NCBI GenBank assembly: GCA_021432605.1
Contig: MU271143.1
Span: 4,163,277 to 4,227,276, forward strand
Origin: Coniochaeta sp. PMI_546
Taxonomy: Eukaryota; Ascomycota; Sordariomycetes; Coniochaetales; Coniochaetaceae
Reading direction: 5' to 3'
Length of the DNA stretch: 64,000 nucleotides
The notes under the pieces are model-generated. The model worked only from the letters and a program-made list of their open reading frames with translations. It had not been told where the DNA came from and searched no databases. A program made the translations under genes and the position numbers. Positions 10,584-23,023 of this stretch are shown here, piece after piece; the first letter of the stretch is position 1, and each line of letters opens with the position of its first letter.

Positions 10584-13434
10584 GATGAAGGTATAAAAGG
10601 AATGTATAACCCTCAGAAGAAGAAAGCCACTTACAGGATAGGGAGCGAAGGCGAATGGGTGCTCTGTCTCTCAAGTTCTGATATCTCGAGGGCTTAACCG
10701 ACAGTTATATATGAGTTCGAGCCAAAAGGTGTGGTCGCAGCCGTGAGCTGATGCCATCCCGGGTTACGACACATGGTCAAGGTCCAGGTCCCCTTGACCC
10801 GGTCCAACGTTAATCTCGTCCTCCATCAACCAGACAGCGAGTCTGGTAGCTCCCGTGATGGTATAACGCCAGTAACGCCCAGACCAGCAACGTTGCCGGT
10901 AGAGGGCGCTCAAGGGTAAGGGAGTGCGGAACGATCTCGTTCTTGGCTAGACCGGAGATGATGGACTGTCTTGGATCACTGTGTCGCATCCTAGCTTCTT
11001 GAATGCGCCCAAGACGAGAGTTGATGGCAGCCTACCGAGTCAGACATCTATCTGTGTCGAACCCCATCCATCACCCTGGCAATTTCAGATCCGCCGTCTT
11101 GGACCTCATCCCGTCTATCAAGGGTGACAGACTACCAAGCAGCCACACTTGTGGCAACGTTGCCGCTTTCGCTCATGATTGAACGTGGGCCAATTTCTTG
11201 CTACTATTGCTCTTGACTCTATCTGGTTTGGTGTCGGTACTGAACCCGGTAGCCCCAGATCCAGGCACCGAGATTCCACTAACCCAAGTGGGTCATCCGG
11301 CGACGACGCTGTGGGCTCGAAGCCCCAGAGGCCTGAAAAGGGTTACTACCGTAGAACTCGAAGGGTGATTGTGTGGGATACTAGCTTGGTATCATTTGCG
11401 ACATCAGCCAGTCACGAGCAGCAGGAGCGTGCTGTGACAAGACCATAGTGACCTAGCTCGTCAGGTCTCGAGAACCTCGATACTCCCGCCTTGTCATGAG
11501 TGAGACGTTAAGAAAGATACCGGAGGGGGCAGCTGGATCAAGGCTGCGTAAAGAGCTTTAGTTTCAAAAGCTTATCACATAATGGACAGGATACGTACGA
11601 AGTCCCATTGTCTGCATGCTGCAAGCACTACCGGCGTATCTTATCAACGCGCAGCCATCGCTACTATCGCGTCCGCGCGAGACTGTTGCCACACAACGGG
11701 TGTCAAGAGTTCGCGTCATGGGGAACTGGAGCCCTGCACGTGTGCTGCTTTGGTACTGAGACCAGGAACCGGCAGTCCCATCTGCAGAGAAAACGCGGGC
11801 AACAGGGGGCGCTCAAATCAGGAAGGTCGATGAACGAAGTGGCGCTCGTGATTCGTTGAAAGCTAAATCTGGTTCGGCCAATGCCGCCGAGATCCATTTC
11901 CACAAGCGCACCACTGCAGGGGGGCCACCGCTGATACCACCCTTTCCTCGGGGCGGGATGAACCCCATGTGCTCAAGATTAGCGCCCAGCTACAGGTAGC
12001 TTATCAGAAGTTGTTCCGGCACTCGCGACAAAATGTTAATGTCCCCAAATGCTTGTCAAGAGGAAGAAACAATACTGTCTTGATGTGTCCACTCGATGGA
12101 GGCTCTTCCCAGAGGATATTGTGCGACCCTAGACACGTGAATTAGACACAATTTTAAAGTGTTTTATGCCGCAATTAATTACAAGGACAAGAGCCTCAAA
12201 TCACCGACACAACTCCAGGGATCCTAGAACCCTTGGAAATCTCCTATTTCCACCACACCAGGGCTGGATGGAACCGGTAGAACATGGTGGCCGACTAAAA
12301 CAACAAACTGCCATCCAAACCGAGCACAAGATCGATTTCTACACACAAGCAGTCACTTGTTTGTAGATCACTGCTCAAGAGAGCACTGGGGGCCGTGATG
12401 TCCTTGCGCTTGGGTGACAAAGTGTCCAAGCTGGAGAGGTACCTGCATCTGTGCATCGGGCATCCCCTGCGGCCTTGGGTTGCATCAACCGCCACATGAT
12501 ATCTTGCAACGTTACTTGCTCTGTAGAACGCGCTCACCTTTGACAATACTCCTATTGCCGGCACTTATGCACCACATTGAGGCTATCTCGAGGCTCGAAT
12601 AGGAAATAGTACAAGTTGGACGAACACCAAACATAGCAGAGGTATTCTGAGCGTGGAAACGTTCGACTAGCTTTATGCAGCTGAAGTCTGATAAATCTAA
12701 CTAGAGCATATGCATGCCACCAATTTACGTGTCATTGTTTCTTCCGTGGCGTGCTAAACATCGTACAGCAGGATAAGGATGATACGGACCTTTAGAGCCT
12801 AAGAGGGTTAACGTACCACCAAAGACATTGGAAGAATCACCATGGGGAGATATGCGAACTTCATACGACCCAGAGACTTGCAAACACTGACTTAGGACTA
12901 TAGCATTCATTCCCACATCTATTGTCTAAACCTAAGTGTATTCCGTAACGACCACTCAGACGATCAGTTTTACATCAGACCGCATCGTCTCTTCATATCA
13001 CCGGCTGCATACAATGTCTACATTTAGTTGGCTGTTGTAGGACGTACTATCAGAGAAGAGATTGCACCTCTTCTTCGCACTCACAGACACCACCTGAACT
13101 ATAGGCGTCGCTGCTTGGCTTGATAGTGCTACTCATCTAAGAGTTCCGCAGCCCAGGTAAGAAATGTAGATGTTCAATGCTCTTTGCTTAACTCCCGACA
13201 GATTCACAGCGTACTACACTAGACCCATGCATTTCCTTGAATCTGTGAAGATGAGGGAGTCGAATACACGGCTCCAATATTCACGCATTCCTACTCCCGT
13301 GCGGTAGTCACTCACGGTGCCATAACAATTGCAACCAATTCGGAATGATGCTTTCCACATGCCACTGGCCCGCCATCAATATACAACAAGGTCCAATCCG
13401 TCTTTGTTCTCCTCGTGCTCGATACATTTGACTA
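10584..13434. other. Gene-free stretch between chitinase and xylanase
   Basis: 2.85 kb. The first 150 bp are the chitinase promoter. In the rest all open frames are under 90 codons with no recognisable motif. No repeats or RNA genes were seen. Confidence 0.6.
10705..10711 (-). promoter_or_regulatory. TATA-like box of the chitinase gene
   Basis: TATATAA on the minus strand, 122 bp upstream of the chitinase ATG. Confidence 0.4.
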
Positions 13435-14227
<793 letters not shown>

Positions 14228-14272
14228 TCACCTCTACGATCCTAGGCATTTAAGAGCGCAGTCCCACAGACT

Positions 14273-14278
14273 CTTATA
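14273..14278 (-). promoter_or_regulatory. TATA-like box of the xylanase gene
   Basis: TATAAG on the minus strand, 85 bp upstream of the GH11 ATG. Confidence 0.4.
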
Positions 14279-14532
14279 CTTACCGGGAGCTTGGCACTCG
14301 ATATTCGCCGCATGCTCATCATCCCTCCCACCAATATCGCCATATCAGGCTCGGCCTGTCTTCCCCACAGTTTCTAACCGTTGAGGTTTATTCGTAGATT
14401 AATATCCTCCCCACCAAATCTCACATAAAGTGGCGCACAAATGCCGACTTTTCTGGGGTAGAATTGGTCCGGTGACGGGTATTCCGCCATTGCCATATCA
14501 GTGGATTACCTTGGTGCTTGACATTTGCCGGC

Positions 14533-14538
14533 GGCTAA
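14533..14538 (+). promoter_or_regulatory. GGCTAA motif, possible XlnR/Xyr1 site upstream of the xylanase
   Basis: GGCTAAA sits 345 bp upstream of the GH11 ATG. It matches the core bound by XlnR/Xyr1-type activators, but a 6-bp match alone is weak evidence. Confidence 0.3.
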
Positions 14539-16303
14539 AAGAGATTCCGCGCCTTGCCTCCCATAAAGGCGTGCACGACCTATAGTGCACTTCGACGGTT
14601 TGATATGTCGTCAATTCTATATGACCTCTTCGTCACCATAAAACACCTTAACCTCCGCTGAGTCCTCGAAGTGGAAATCCGGGTTGAAGGAATGGAGGGT
14701 GAACGGGCTTCCACGATCCTTGGCGACGGTATAAGCTCCACCGGGTACTGATCTCGGGTTTCATCAGCGACCGTCTAAGTAGATTGGATGATTCTTCAGG
14801 GACCAGCTCCAGAAAGGATGAAAGCCTTCAACTTATTATCCCATCGTATTCGACCCTTCACGTAAAGTCATAGGGCAGAGTTCTCGGCCACATCCACGCA
14901 ATACCACATCAATTAATATAGTCTAGAGCTTCTCAAGACACAGCAGGACAGAAGGTTGGGAAATGAGATGACACGGGCTCAGACGTTGTGCTCGATACCA
15001 ACTAGTGTATTACGTGAGGCGTACCCCTAGACATGGAATAGGTACAGACTTAGAAAGACTTAACAAGCCTAGATTGCACTGGATATCTAATTGCACGCGA
15101 GTGGGAAAGAATATTACTCTTAGCAGTTGGTAATCGTAGTCATTTTGGTTGAGCAAGGACAGTACAGGGTCCGTATTGCAAGTTTCTTTAGGACGACATC
15201 TATCGGTATCCGAACAGAGGACGGTTTTGTGTCAGGCAGCATGTCGAAGTCAATATGGCCAAGAGACTGATGGATAATGAACTCATCTGACGGCCGTACT
15301 GTGACCTACGGCCAGCGCCGAGGGTATTGCCCTGATTGCTAAGGAGGACATCATGCTAGTGGCAGGGCTATGCGTACAGCGGCTAATTTGTGTCTTGGCA
15401 ACTCCTCATTGTAGTGTCAGGGTTACGAATCTCATGTGAGGCTAACACCATTCCTGTCTATAGAGGATATGGTGCCAAGTCTGAGTTCTAAGTTCGACGT
15501 GGTAGGTAGAAAGGTGTCGAACTGAGGCGTGCGCAGTCCTTGCATGGCTCTTGAACACACAAAACATCCGACAGACCTAATGTAGAGCACATGAAGCCAA
15601 GACGTGAGCTGGGACATCAGACTTAGTGAAGACACTATCCATATCCCCGGCTTGTGTCTCAGAAAGATATAAGAAACCAGAAGAGGTCGGTGAACGTTCT
15701 CGATTGCTGGAGTAGCGTACTCATGTTGATATTACAGTATCTTCTCTATAGCAATAGCGCGCAGCCATGGGCTTTTAATGAGGGTGTTTTCGTCGGGAGT
15801 CGAGAAGTTCTGGAGCATTCAAACCGTTCAATTGCTCTCGGACCATGATTGACCGGACCGGCTCCTACTTGCAGCCGGATGGCACCCGGCAGCCCCGCCT
15901 CCAGCCCACTCCCGGCCTGGTCTCGCTACGTAGAAGATAGAGCCGCGCCAACACCAAATCGCCCTTCGACTTACACGTCAGTTAAAGAGCCCTGAGGTCC
16001 TGATCAGGTCGAATAACCCAGAGGCACCTAGATAACACTAGGGCCTTTTAACGCTTGAAGTGTCACTATAACAGGGATCGCCTACTCAGACCCAGCTCTT
16101 GCATATAAGCGGTGCGCTTAAACCAGTTTCCCCTCAGAATCTCCACACGCTGATCGCAGATGGCACCTTGGAACTGAGTACGAATAATTTCCCGTCGAAT
16201 GACAAACAGGGCTCGGGTGTCTCGCGATGTGATGATGGATGGATGAAGTTAACCTGAATCTGAGCTTCGATCTTTGAGCTGGTCATTGGGCGGGCTATAT
16301 CGA

Positions 16304-16311
16304 TATAAATA
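16304..16311 (+). promoter_or_regulatory. TATA box of the alpha-galactosidase gene
   Basis: TATAAATA lies 118 bp upstream of the chosen ATG at 16422. Confidence 0.45.
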
Positions 16312-16421
16312 TGTCGACTCCCTTTGAACAGTATGGGTGCCAACGCCCACCAAACACTGGTGCACACGCTGCTTGACCAAGTCCCGGCGAGCTTATGACC
16401 GTTGACGATAACTTATACAGA

Positions 16422-18252
16422 ATGGCGTCACTTCATTTCATTTTTCTTATCCTAGCAGTAGGGACAGCCGCTCGCAATGTCAAGACAACGTCACCTTTAA
16501 TGGGCTGGAACAGCTACAATGCCTATGGTTGTGACAATCCCGGACCTACCGAGGCCATAATCAAGACCAATGCACAGGGAATTGTCACTCTAGGGCTTGA
16601 TAAGCTCGGGTACACATATGTCACACCGGACTGCGGGTGGAACAGCAACTTTCGAGACACGTCTGGGCGACTGGTCTGGAATGCGACAAGGTTTCCTTCT
16701 GGTGTTATAGCGTTGAGTGACTATATTCACGGTTTAGGCTTGAAGTTCGGTGTCTACTCTGGTGGGGGCTACTATCAATGTGGTTCCACCGATCTGCCTG
16801 CCTCATTAAGTAGCCAATATCTTGATTCCTCTACCGGCGTCAACATGCTGACCTCTAGATTGATCAGACCACGAAAGCACCGATGCAGCTACTTTCGCTA
16901 GTTGGGCTGCTGACTCCCTCAAGTATGACAACTGTTACTCGACATCCAGTACGACGATGGTGGACTACACGTCTGAGGGTACCGGATCACCAACACGGTT
17001 CCAGACAATGGCAAGTGCTGTGGCTGCAACCAGCAGAGACATAGTATTTCAGGTCTGTCAGTGGGGCGTCGGACAAGATATCGGAACATGGCGAGTAAAA
17101 AATAGCACATGAGGTGGTTTCGACTGTTAACTAACTGACGTGGTCCAAGGGCATCTAAGATTGCAGATTCGTGGAGGATAAGTAACGATATCTCGAACAA
17201 CTGGGCAAGTATCTGGCGCATAACGAACGAGGTTGTGCCATATTACAGGCACACAAATGTTGGTGCTTACCCGGATATGGATATGCTGATGTTAGTCCAC
17301 TTCGTTGTATCAGGCCTCGGCCGCATCGCTGACGTTATTTAGCGTCGGCCTCAACGTTCTATCCGAGGAAGAAGAACGATTCCACTTTGGCATGTGGGCA
17401 ATCAACAAATCACCCCTTATCATCGGGGCTCCCATAAACTCTGGCAAGACTTCGAGTTCCTCGCTGTCTATCCTTGGTAGCAAAGAAGTAATCGCTATCA
17501 ACCAGGACCCGCTCGGCAAGCAAGCTCGAATTATCAGACGCTACACGGAGGAAGAGTGGGATATATGGGCTGGAAATCTTTCTGGCTCGCGAATGGTTGT
17601 CGCTCTAGCCAACTGGAAGAATAGCACCCTGTTCGTATCGATCAACCTCAGCTCCGTTCTCGGCATCTCATCGGCAACAGCACGAGACATTTGGGCGGCC
17701 AAAGACCTCGGAATTATCTCAGAGGTCTATCAGAAGACGCTGAAAGGTCATCAATTGCACATTCTGGTCTTGTCAGATATTGTGTGGACGACAGCACCGC
17801 CTAAGTCGACAGGGTACTATACGGCGACACAAGCGACTCTGTCCGGAGCTGCAACAAAGGTCGCATGTTCCACTGAGCAGTGTCTTCCTGCTCACTCCAA
17901 AGTCGGCAATATAGGTCAGGGAGCTGGCGCAGCCGCCGTGACATTCAACAATGTTTCGGCCACGACGAGCGGAAAGAAGCTCCTGGGTATCGACTTCATC
18001 AACTACGACGTTGCACTCCAGAGCGCATGGTCCGGCGGCACGAATACGCGGAATATGACGATTTCAGTCAATGGTGGAAAAGCAAAGCGATGGGCGTTCC
18101 CCATATCAGGAGGCGATTGGTATGAGACTGGCCGGTTGATGGTTGAAGTTGACGACTTCAAGGCTGCAAACAACAATCAGGTCGTGTTTCGTGCATTTAA
18201 TGATGGCACTTATGCACCGGATTTGGTCGGGTTTGAGGTATTCGATATCTGA
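16422..18252 (+). CDS. GH27 alpha-galactosidase with C-terminal CBM35-like module
   Basis: Secreted enzyme that releases alpha-linked galactose from galacto-oligosaccharides and galactomannan. Exons are 16422-16809, 16868-17094, 17160-17290 and 17343-18252, giving 551 residues; introns are 58, 65 and 52 nt. An ATG 27 bp upstream (16395) is in frame, but the one at 16422 places a clean signal peptide (MASLHFIFLILAVGTAA) at the N-terminus. LMGWNSYNAYGC opens the GH27 barrel. SLKYDNC carries the predicted nucleophile D150 and WRISND the acid/base D215. YPDMDML and FGMWAINKSPLIIGAP follow. From about residue 400, ATLSGAATKV...VGNIGQGAG...VTFNNVSA resembles a CBM35 carbohydrate-binding module. The acceptor of intron 2 was chosen as CTAAG because the earlier CCAAG brings an immediate stop. 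Confidence 0.9.
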
Positions 18253-18423
18253 CCATGCAGTCCAGGGGGTGAAAAGGGGCTATGCTGATTAGTAGTCGCT
18301 GAGCAACCAGCTACTGGCACTGGCACTGACCTATAGAAAAGAAGCGTGACTCAGCACATCCACCACATTGCAATATAATAGTAACATTCTCACCTTGACC
18401 TATTCTTAACTCGAGTTGAACTG

Positions 18424-20757
18424 TTGCTTCACAAGAAGATGTCCGCTGTCGTTTACCAGCCTGTGGCGTCTTCTGCAGGAGAAATCCGGCTGTTGGTCCT
18501 CCTTCCTGCCTCTAGTCATAATGCAGACATTCATTGCGAGCTCAAGACTGTGTTCCTTTCAGACAATCCCAACTTCGAAGCACTGTCATACACATGGGGT
18601 TCGGTAGGCAAAGCTGACGAGATCCGTCTCGATGGCCACAAGTTTCAAGTCTGGGAAAACGCCGCAGCTGCACTTCGACGACTGCGACTTCCGAAGAAAG
18701 CGAGAAACCTCTGGATCGACGCAATATGTATTAATCAGGATGATTTGCAAGAGAGGTCTGAGCAGGTCCTCCTCATGCAGAGGATCTACGGACAGGCGGA
18801 ACAGGTCTGCGTATGGCTGGGCGAGCTCACAGACGGTGGAATCATAGGCATGAAGGAGCTGCAGAACAAAGTCTGGTCAGTCGGTTGGCACCAGTTCAAG
18901 ATTGACAGAAAGTATGGGAAGCCGACACTGCCATGGACGGAGCAATTCACGACGTCAAAAGGTATCATGAACAGATCGGCCTTGGTGGAAGAGCAGAGCA
19001 ACGGAGAGGTTCGGGAGATCTTGGACCGTCCGTGGTGGAGGCGCACGTGGATCATTCAGGAGGCCGTCCTGGCACAGAAAATCATTATGATGTGTGGCTC
19101 AGAAACAACTACCTGGGAGAGCATCGACGCCTTCTTTCGTCGGATCGTGTGGACCACGGATAGAATGGAGGTGTTCGGGTTGCCAGTCCATGAGAAGGAC
19201 TTCTTCCCCGACCGGCTTTATCGAACCATATCTGACTTCCGAGAGAAGTGGCACTCCTCGCCAGAGTCTGTCAGACTCTTGGACGTGCTATACCGTTTCC
19301 GACAGCTCGAGTGCAGCAATGCGAGCGACAAGATTTATGGATTTCTCGGTATCATACCCGAAGTTGTCAGCATGGGTCTTGTGCCAGACTATCGCAGCAC
19401 TGTGGCTGACGTGTACTGGCAATTTGCGCAGCAGCATATTGAGCAAACGGCATCGTTGGATGTGCTTAATTGCAAGAGGGAATGGCACGGCGCAAGAACG
19501 GTATCGACGCCAATGCAGGCGTACAGTATCCTAGACCAAGCGAAGTACTACGATGTGCATGCACTCATCGAAGATGCACCCGGCAAGGCATCAAGACGAG
19601 GTTGGGCGAGATTACCGGATGGCTGGGAGAGGGTAGTAAATGGTAATACCACGCTTTTCAAGGATCACAACACTGGGCTTGTGCTCGAGAAGAGCCCTTG
19701 GGAAGGCCTGCCACCACGCCCTGCGGAGTACTATACCAAGCAGAGGACACTACCCTCTGGCTGGACGAAGAGGTGGAACAACATCGGCTGTCAGGCGATC
19801 GAATATGGCGTAGGCCAGACCGAGGAAGAGAGAAGAATCGAATCGAAAAGGGACGAGCTGCGGCATCATCTCTCCACACTCCCATCTTGGGTTCCTAATT
19901 GGGCCTTTCCGACTGCATGGGACCCTCAACCGCTCATTGAGCTCGATGTACCGTCACGACAGTACTGCGCATCCGGTGATAATGTGCCACATGTGCACTC
20001 GGGATCAGACTCGCACATACTATCATTGGACGGGCATCTGTTTGATACCATCAAACAACTTGCTCCAGCTTGGCACCCGGAGAGCGACGTACCTCCGATG
20101 TCTAGAAAAGGCGACAAGACTCTGCTAATCTGGGAGGAGCTTGGCTCTGGAACCATTGAGGGCTGTCCCTACAACCCCATCGGTGGACGTGCCAACGCCC
20201 TCTGGCGGACGATGATCGCCGACAAAGCCGGCGATGAAGCCGCCCCGGAAAACGACTGGTTTTATGTCGAAACATGGTACGACCGGGTTGGCTGGGCCAA
20301 AGACCAACCGGACCTGACATCCCTTGGGCCCTTAGATGCCACGATTGTCGAACAAGAGATGAAAGGCATGGAGAACGAGATGCTTTACCACTTTGTCGGG
20401 CTTGATCCATCTCGCTACCCAGAGTTTGGCGCGAAGCTGAGACAATCGTATAGAGACGGGAAACACTTCATTCAGAAGTATGGAGAGTATATGCGGCGGA
20501 TACATAGGGTGTGTGCACATCGGGCCCTGTTTGTGACGAAGCTGGGGTATATCGGACTGGCACCGTGGAATGCAAGAGAAGGTGATGAGGTAGCCGTGCT
20601 CAACGGGGGTCGGACACCATACTTGCTTCGTAAAGCGGATGCAGCGGGCCAGTACACGTTGATCGGAGAGTCATACGTTTATGGTATCATGGGCGGAGAA
20701 GCGCTAGTTAACGGCTCTGGGGTGCAGGTCCCGACTCAAGTATTGCATATTTGTTGA
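18424..20757 (+). CDS. HET-domain protein with WW-like repeats
   Basis: Intronless 777-residue protein, starting 171 bp after the alpha-galactosidase. The first 250 residues form a heterokaryon-incompatibility domain, with FEALSYTWGS, LWIDAICINQDD, ERSEQVLLMQRIYGQAEQVCVWLGE and DRPWWRRTWIIQEAVLAQ. These domains belong to fungal allorecognition and cell-death pathways. Around residues 396-430, LPDGWERVVNG...FKDHNTG...SPWE matches the WW-domain pattern, and a second LPSGW starts near residue 443. The C-terminus (GYIGLAPWNAREGDEVAVLNGG...YLLRK...YVYGIMGGEAL) is the usual tail of large HET proteins. There is no signal peptide or membrane segment. A second in-frame ATG at 18439 (MSAVVYQP) could be the true start. 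Its partner genes and specificity cannot be told from sequence. Confidence 0.9.
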   Translation: MLHKKMSAVVYQPVASSAGEIRLLVLLPASSHNADIHCELKTVFLSDNPNFEALSYTWGSVGKADEIRLDGHKFQVWENAAAALRRLRLPKKARNLWIDAICINQDDLQERSEQVLLMQRIYGQAEQVCVWLGELTDGGIIGMKELQNKVWSVGWHQFKIDRKYGKPTLPWTEQFTTSKGIMNRSALVEEQSNGEVREILDRPWWRRTWIIQEAVLAQKIIMMCGSETTTWESIDAFFRRIVWTTDRMEVFGLPVHEKDFFPDRLYRTISDFREKWHSSPESVRLLDVLYRFRQLECSNASDKIYGFLGIIPEVVSMGLVPDYRSTVADVYWQFAQQHIEQTASLDVLNCKREWHGARTVSTPMQAYSILDQAKYYDVHALIEDAPGKASRRGWARLPDGWERVVNGNTTLFKDHNTGLVLEKSPWEGLPPRPAEYYTKQRTLPSGWTKRWNNIGCQAIEYGVGQTEEERRIESKRDELRHHLSTLPSWVPNWAFPTAWDPQPLIELDVPSRQYCASGDNVPHVHSGSDSHILSLDGHLFDTIKQLAPAWHPESDVPPMSRKGDKTLLIWEELGSGTIEGCPYNPIGGRANALWRTMIADKAGDEAAPENDWFYVETWYDRVGWAKDQPDLTSLGPLDATIVEQEMKGMENEMLYHFVGLDPSRYPEFGAKLRQSYRDGKHFIQKYGEYMRRIHRVCAHRALFVTKLGYIGLAPWNAREGDEVAVLNGGRTPYLLRKADAAGQYTLIGESYVYGIMGGEALVNGSGVQVPTQVLHIC

Positions 20758-21301
20758 TAGCTTCACCGACAGGCCATACTAGGTCGTGTACAGCGCGAGT
20801 CACAACATTGTGGTCTCGGAGAAAGAACATCAGCCCTGCGGCGATAACTTGATCGTCTTTATCGAATCCACAGGTAGCTTGATCACTTTCTCCGCGTTGC
20901 TATGCGGTAAAAGCGAACGGACACAAGTAGTTGGTCACGACACGAGCCTTGACGCAGACAGTCACCACAGGACAGAGGATAGTGTTTGGTCCGGACATCC
21001 TGAGTACCGGTACAGCAGTCATACAAACATAACACGTCATATCCAAAACTTCTCTCAGGGCAGCGCAAAGTAGATGCTGTGTGCCACAGCCTGGGAGATG
21101 CACCTCGCTACCTCTTTTTCATTGCCATCAGACTCTTGACTTATCCTTGTATATGGTAGAAGTTCACAGCCTATGATCAAGTCATAGCATTTCTGCGGCT
21201 ACAAACAGTGGCGACTCAACGCTGTGGTCGGAGGGGGGATAGAATCTGCGAAGTAGTTCAATAGCAGTCGTCAAAGGATGTCATTATTTTCAAACGGTAT
21301 G
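20758..21301. other. Convergent 3' spacer, HET gene / GPCR
   Basis: 544 bp between converging genes. I see nothing recognisable. Confidence 0.5.
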
Positions 21302-23023
21302 TTATATGCTCCCATCCGATCGACCTCTTAACTCGATATCGCTTCCTTCCCTTCCTAACTCAGCGAAGTCCCAGGAATCCTCGCTGTCCGCATCCTTCTC
21401 TGCTTTTGTACGGGGTCTCATGCCCAGTTCTGTGTCTTCTCTACTCGAATCTCGCCATACACGCACATGAGCTGTCCTCCCACCAGAACGATCGTGACTC
21501 ATACCCGATGTTCCATCCGTCAACTCAACGACTTCTCCCCTCTTACTCCAGTCCGCAATGGACTCTCTCAGTATCCTCCAGCTCATGATGAAGAATATGA
21601 CCGCATTCCACACGCCTTGAAGCGGCAAGACTGTTGCGGTGCCGACGTTGTAGGCATATGGACTGTCAGAATAGAACATCCCCCGTATGCGATTGACGCT
21701 GGAAGGGATCCAGGTCACTAGGACGGACAAGGCGAACAAAAAGCTCGTCCGTAGGTAAGCTCGCTTGATCGGGTCGTGGATCCTGAAGCGGTCGGCTACC
21801 CGCTGGATACCTCTCTGAGTTTGAGCAGTAATGTTGTGTTTCGCAGCAGCGCTCCGAAATCCCTTCTGAGGTGAGGTTACGATCGTACTGGTACCTGGTG
21901 GCGGCGGGGGTAGTGGCCGATTGTAGAGGGACGATGTTCTTGGCCACTCGTCGCCGGCTTTGCTCTCATCGTGGTACGCTCCTTCTGGCTTGGTGATAGG
22001 TGAGAAAACAGAGGATGACGAAGATTCACTTTTCGTGTGCGTCACACGAACTTCGGTCACGATGTTGACACCAGGCTCAGGTGACGAAGACCAGGTCTTG
22101 GCCTAAAAAGTTCGTGAGATCAGCATTGCATCCAATTAAAGGGGTGTGACTGTGCGTGCCGACCTTATCATGTGCTGGAGGGTTTGTAACTGTGCCCTTG
22201 CCTTGAGTGGTCAAGGTAGTGCTGCTGAACTGATGCAGGCGGTTTCGTACATGGAAGACATACACCCCTATGCTCAGATAGATTATCATGGATGATAGAA
22301 TACATATCCATATCAGCATGTAGTAGGTGTAGATGCGCAGTGGGTTCCAGTCATTCGTTATCCAGCACCACAGCTAAATTCTCCCGGTCAGTGATGCCAC
22401 GTACAAATGAGCTTGAAGATGGGCAGGTTGACTTACGCCTGCACTTCCGTATACCTTACCCTTACCCGGGGCTCGGAGTTGTAAACAGACTAGGGCAACT
22501 ATGAGAGGTCCTCCGTAGCAAACGAGACAGTATAGCCAGCCCCATTTCTTGATTGAATGTGGATTGCCGTTCATGAAGAAGACCATCACCACGTTTACGG
22601 CCATGGCCAAGGACCACCAAGGGTCTGACTGTATGAACCTGAATTTCTTTGTCAGTGCTTGGCTCTGATGTCGGCTCATCTTATGTTCAACGTGTCGTGA
22701 CTTACATCTCGAACATGAAAGCCTGAGCCTGGCAAAGCGAGCTTCCTTGGCTAGATAGCCCATCGGTGGCAATGATGCTGGCAATAGACGCCCCGGCATT
22801 TGCAACAGAAGCAAACACTATGAAGGTATTCGGAACGGTTCTTATTCTGAGAAAGTCGTTAACTCATGGATTAATAGGTGCCTATGACCAACGCTGACCT
22901 TTCGAACAAACCATACGCGACAAATATCATACACACACTGAACAGACTTAAGCTGCCTCCTGTCCGTTCTAACACGGCAAGGACGAAGACCTGGTCATCC
23001 GTGAATGGAGAACCCACAGCCAT
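21302..23023 (-). CDS. cAMP-receptor-like G-protein-coupled receptor
   Basis: Seven-helix plasma-membrane receptor of the fungal cAMP-receptor-like class (Neurospora GPR-1 to GPR-3, Aspergillus CrlA). Five exons (23023-22899, 22846-22706, 22638-22437, 22373-22164, 22102-21302) give 492 residues; introns are 52, 67, 63 and 61 nt. Helices can be followed in VLERTGGSLSLFSVCMIFVAYGLF, TFIVFASVANAGASIASIIA, SLAMAVNVVMVFFM, WLYCLVCYGGPLIVALVCLQL, YYMLIWICILSSMIIYLSIGVYVF, TSFLFALSVLVTWIPSSVNRI and VLPLQGVWNAVIFFIMSW. The LCQAQAF before helix 3 and KVYGSAGLWCWI in loop 2 fit the class. A Ser-rich third cytoplasmic loop and an acidic cytoplasmic tail of about 80 residues probably contact the G protein. 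The ligand is unknown. Confidence 0.87.
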
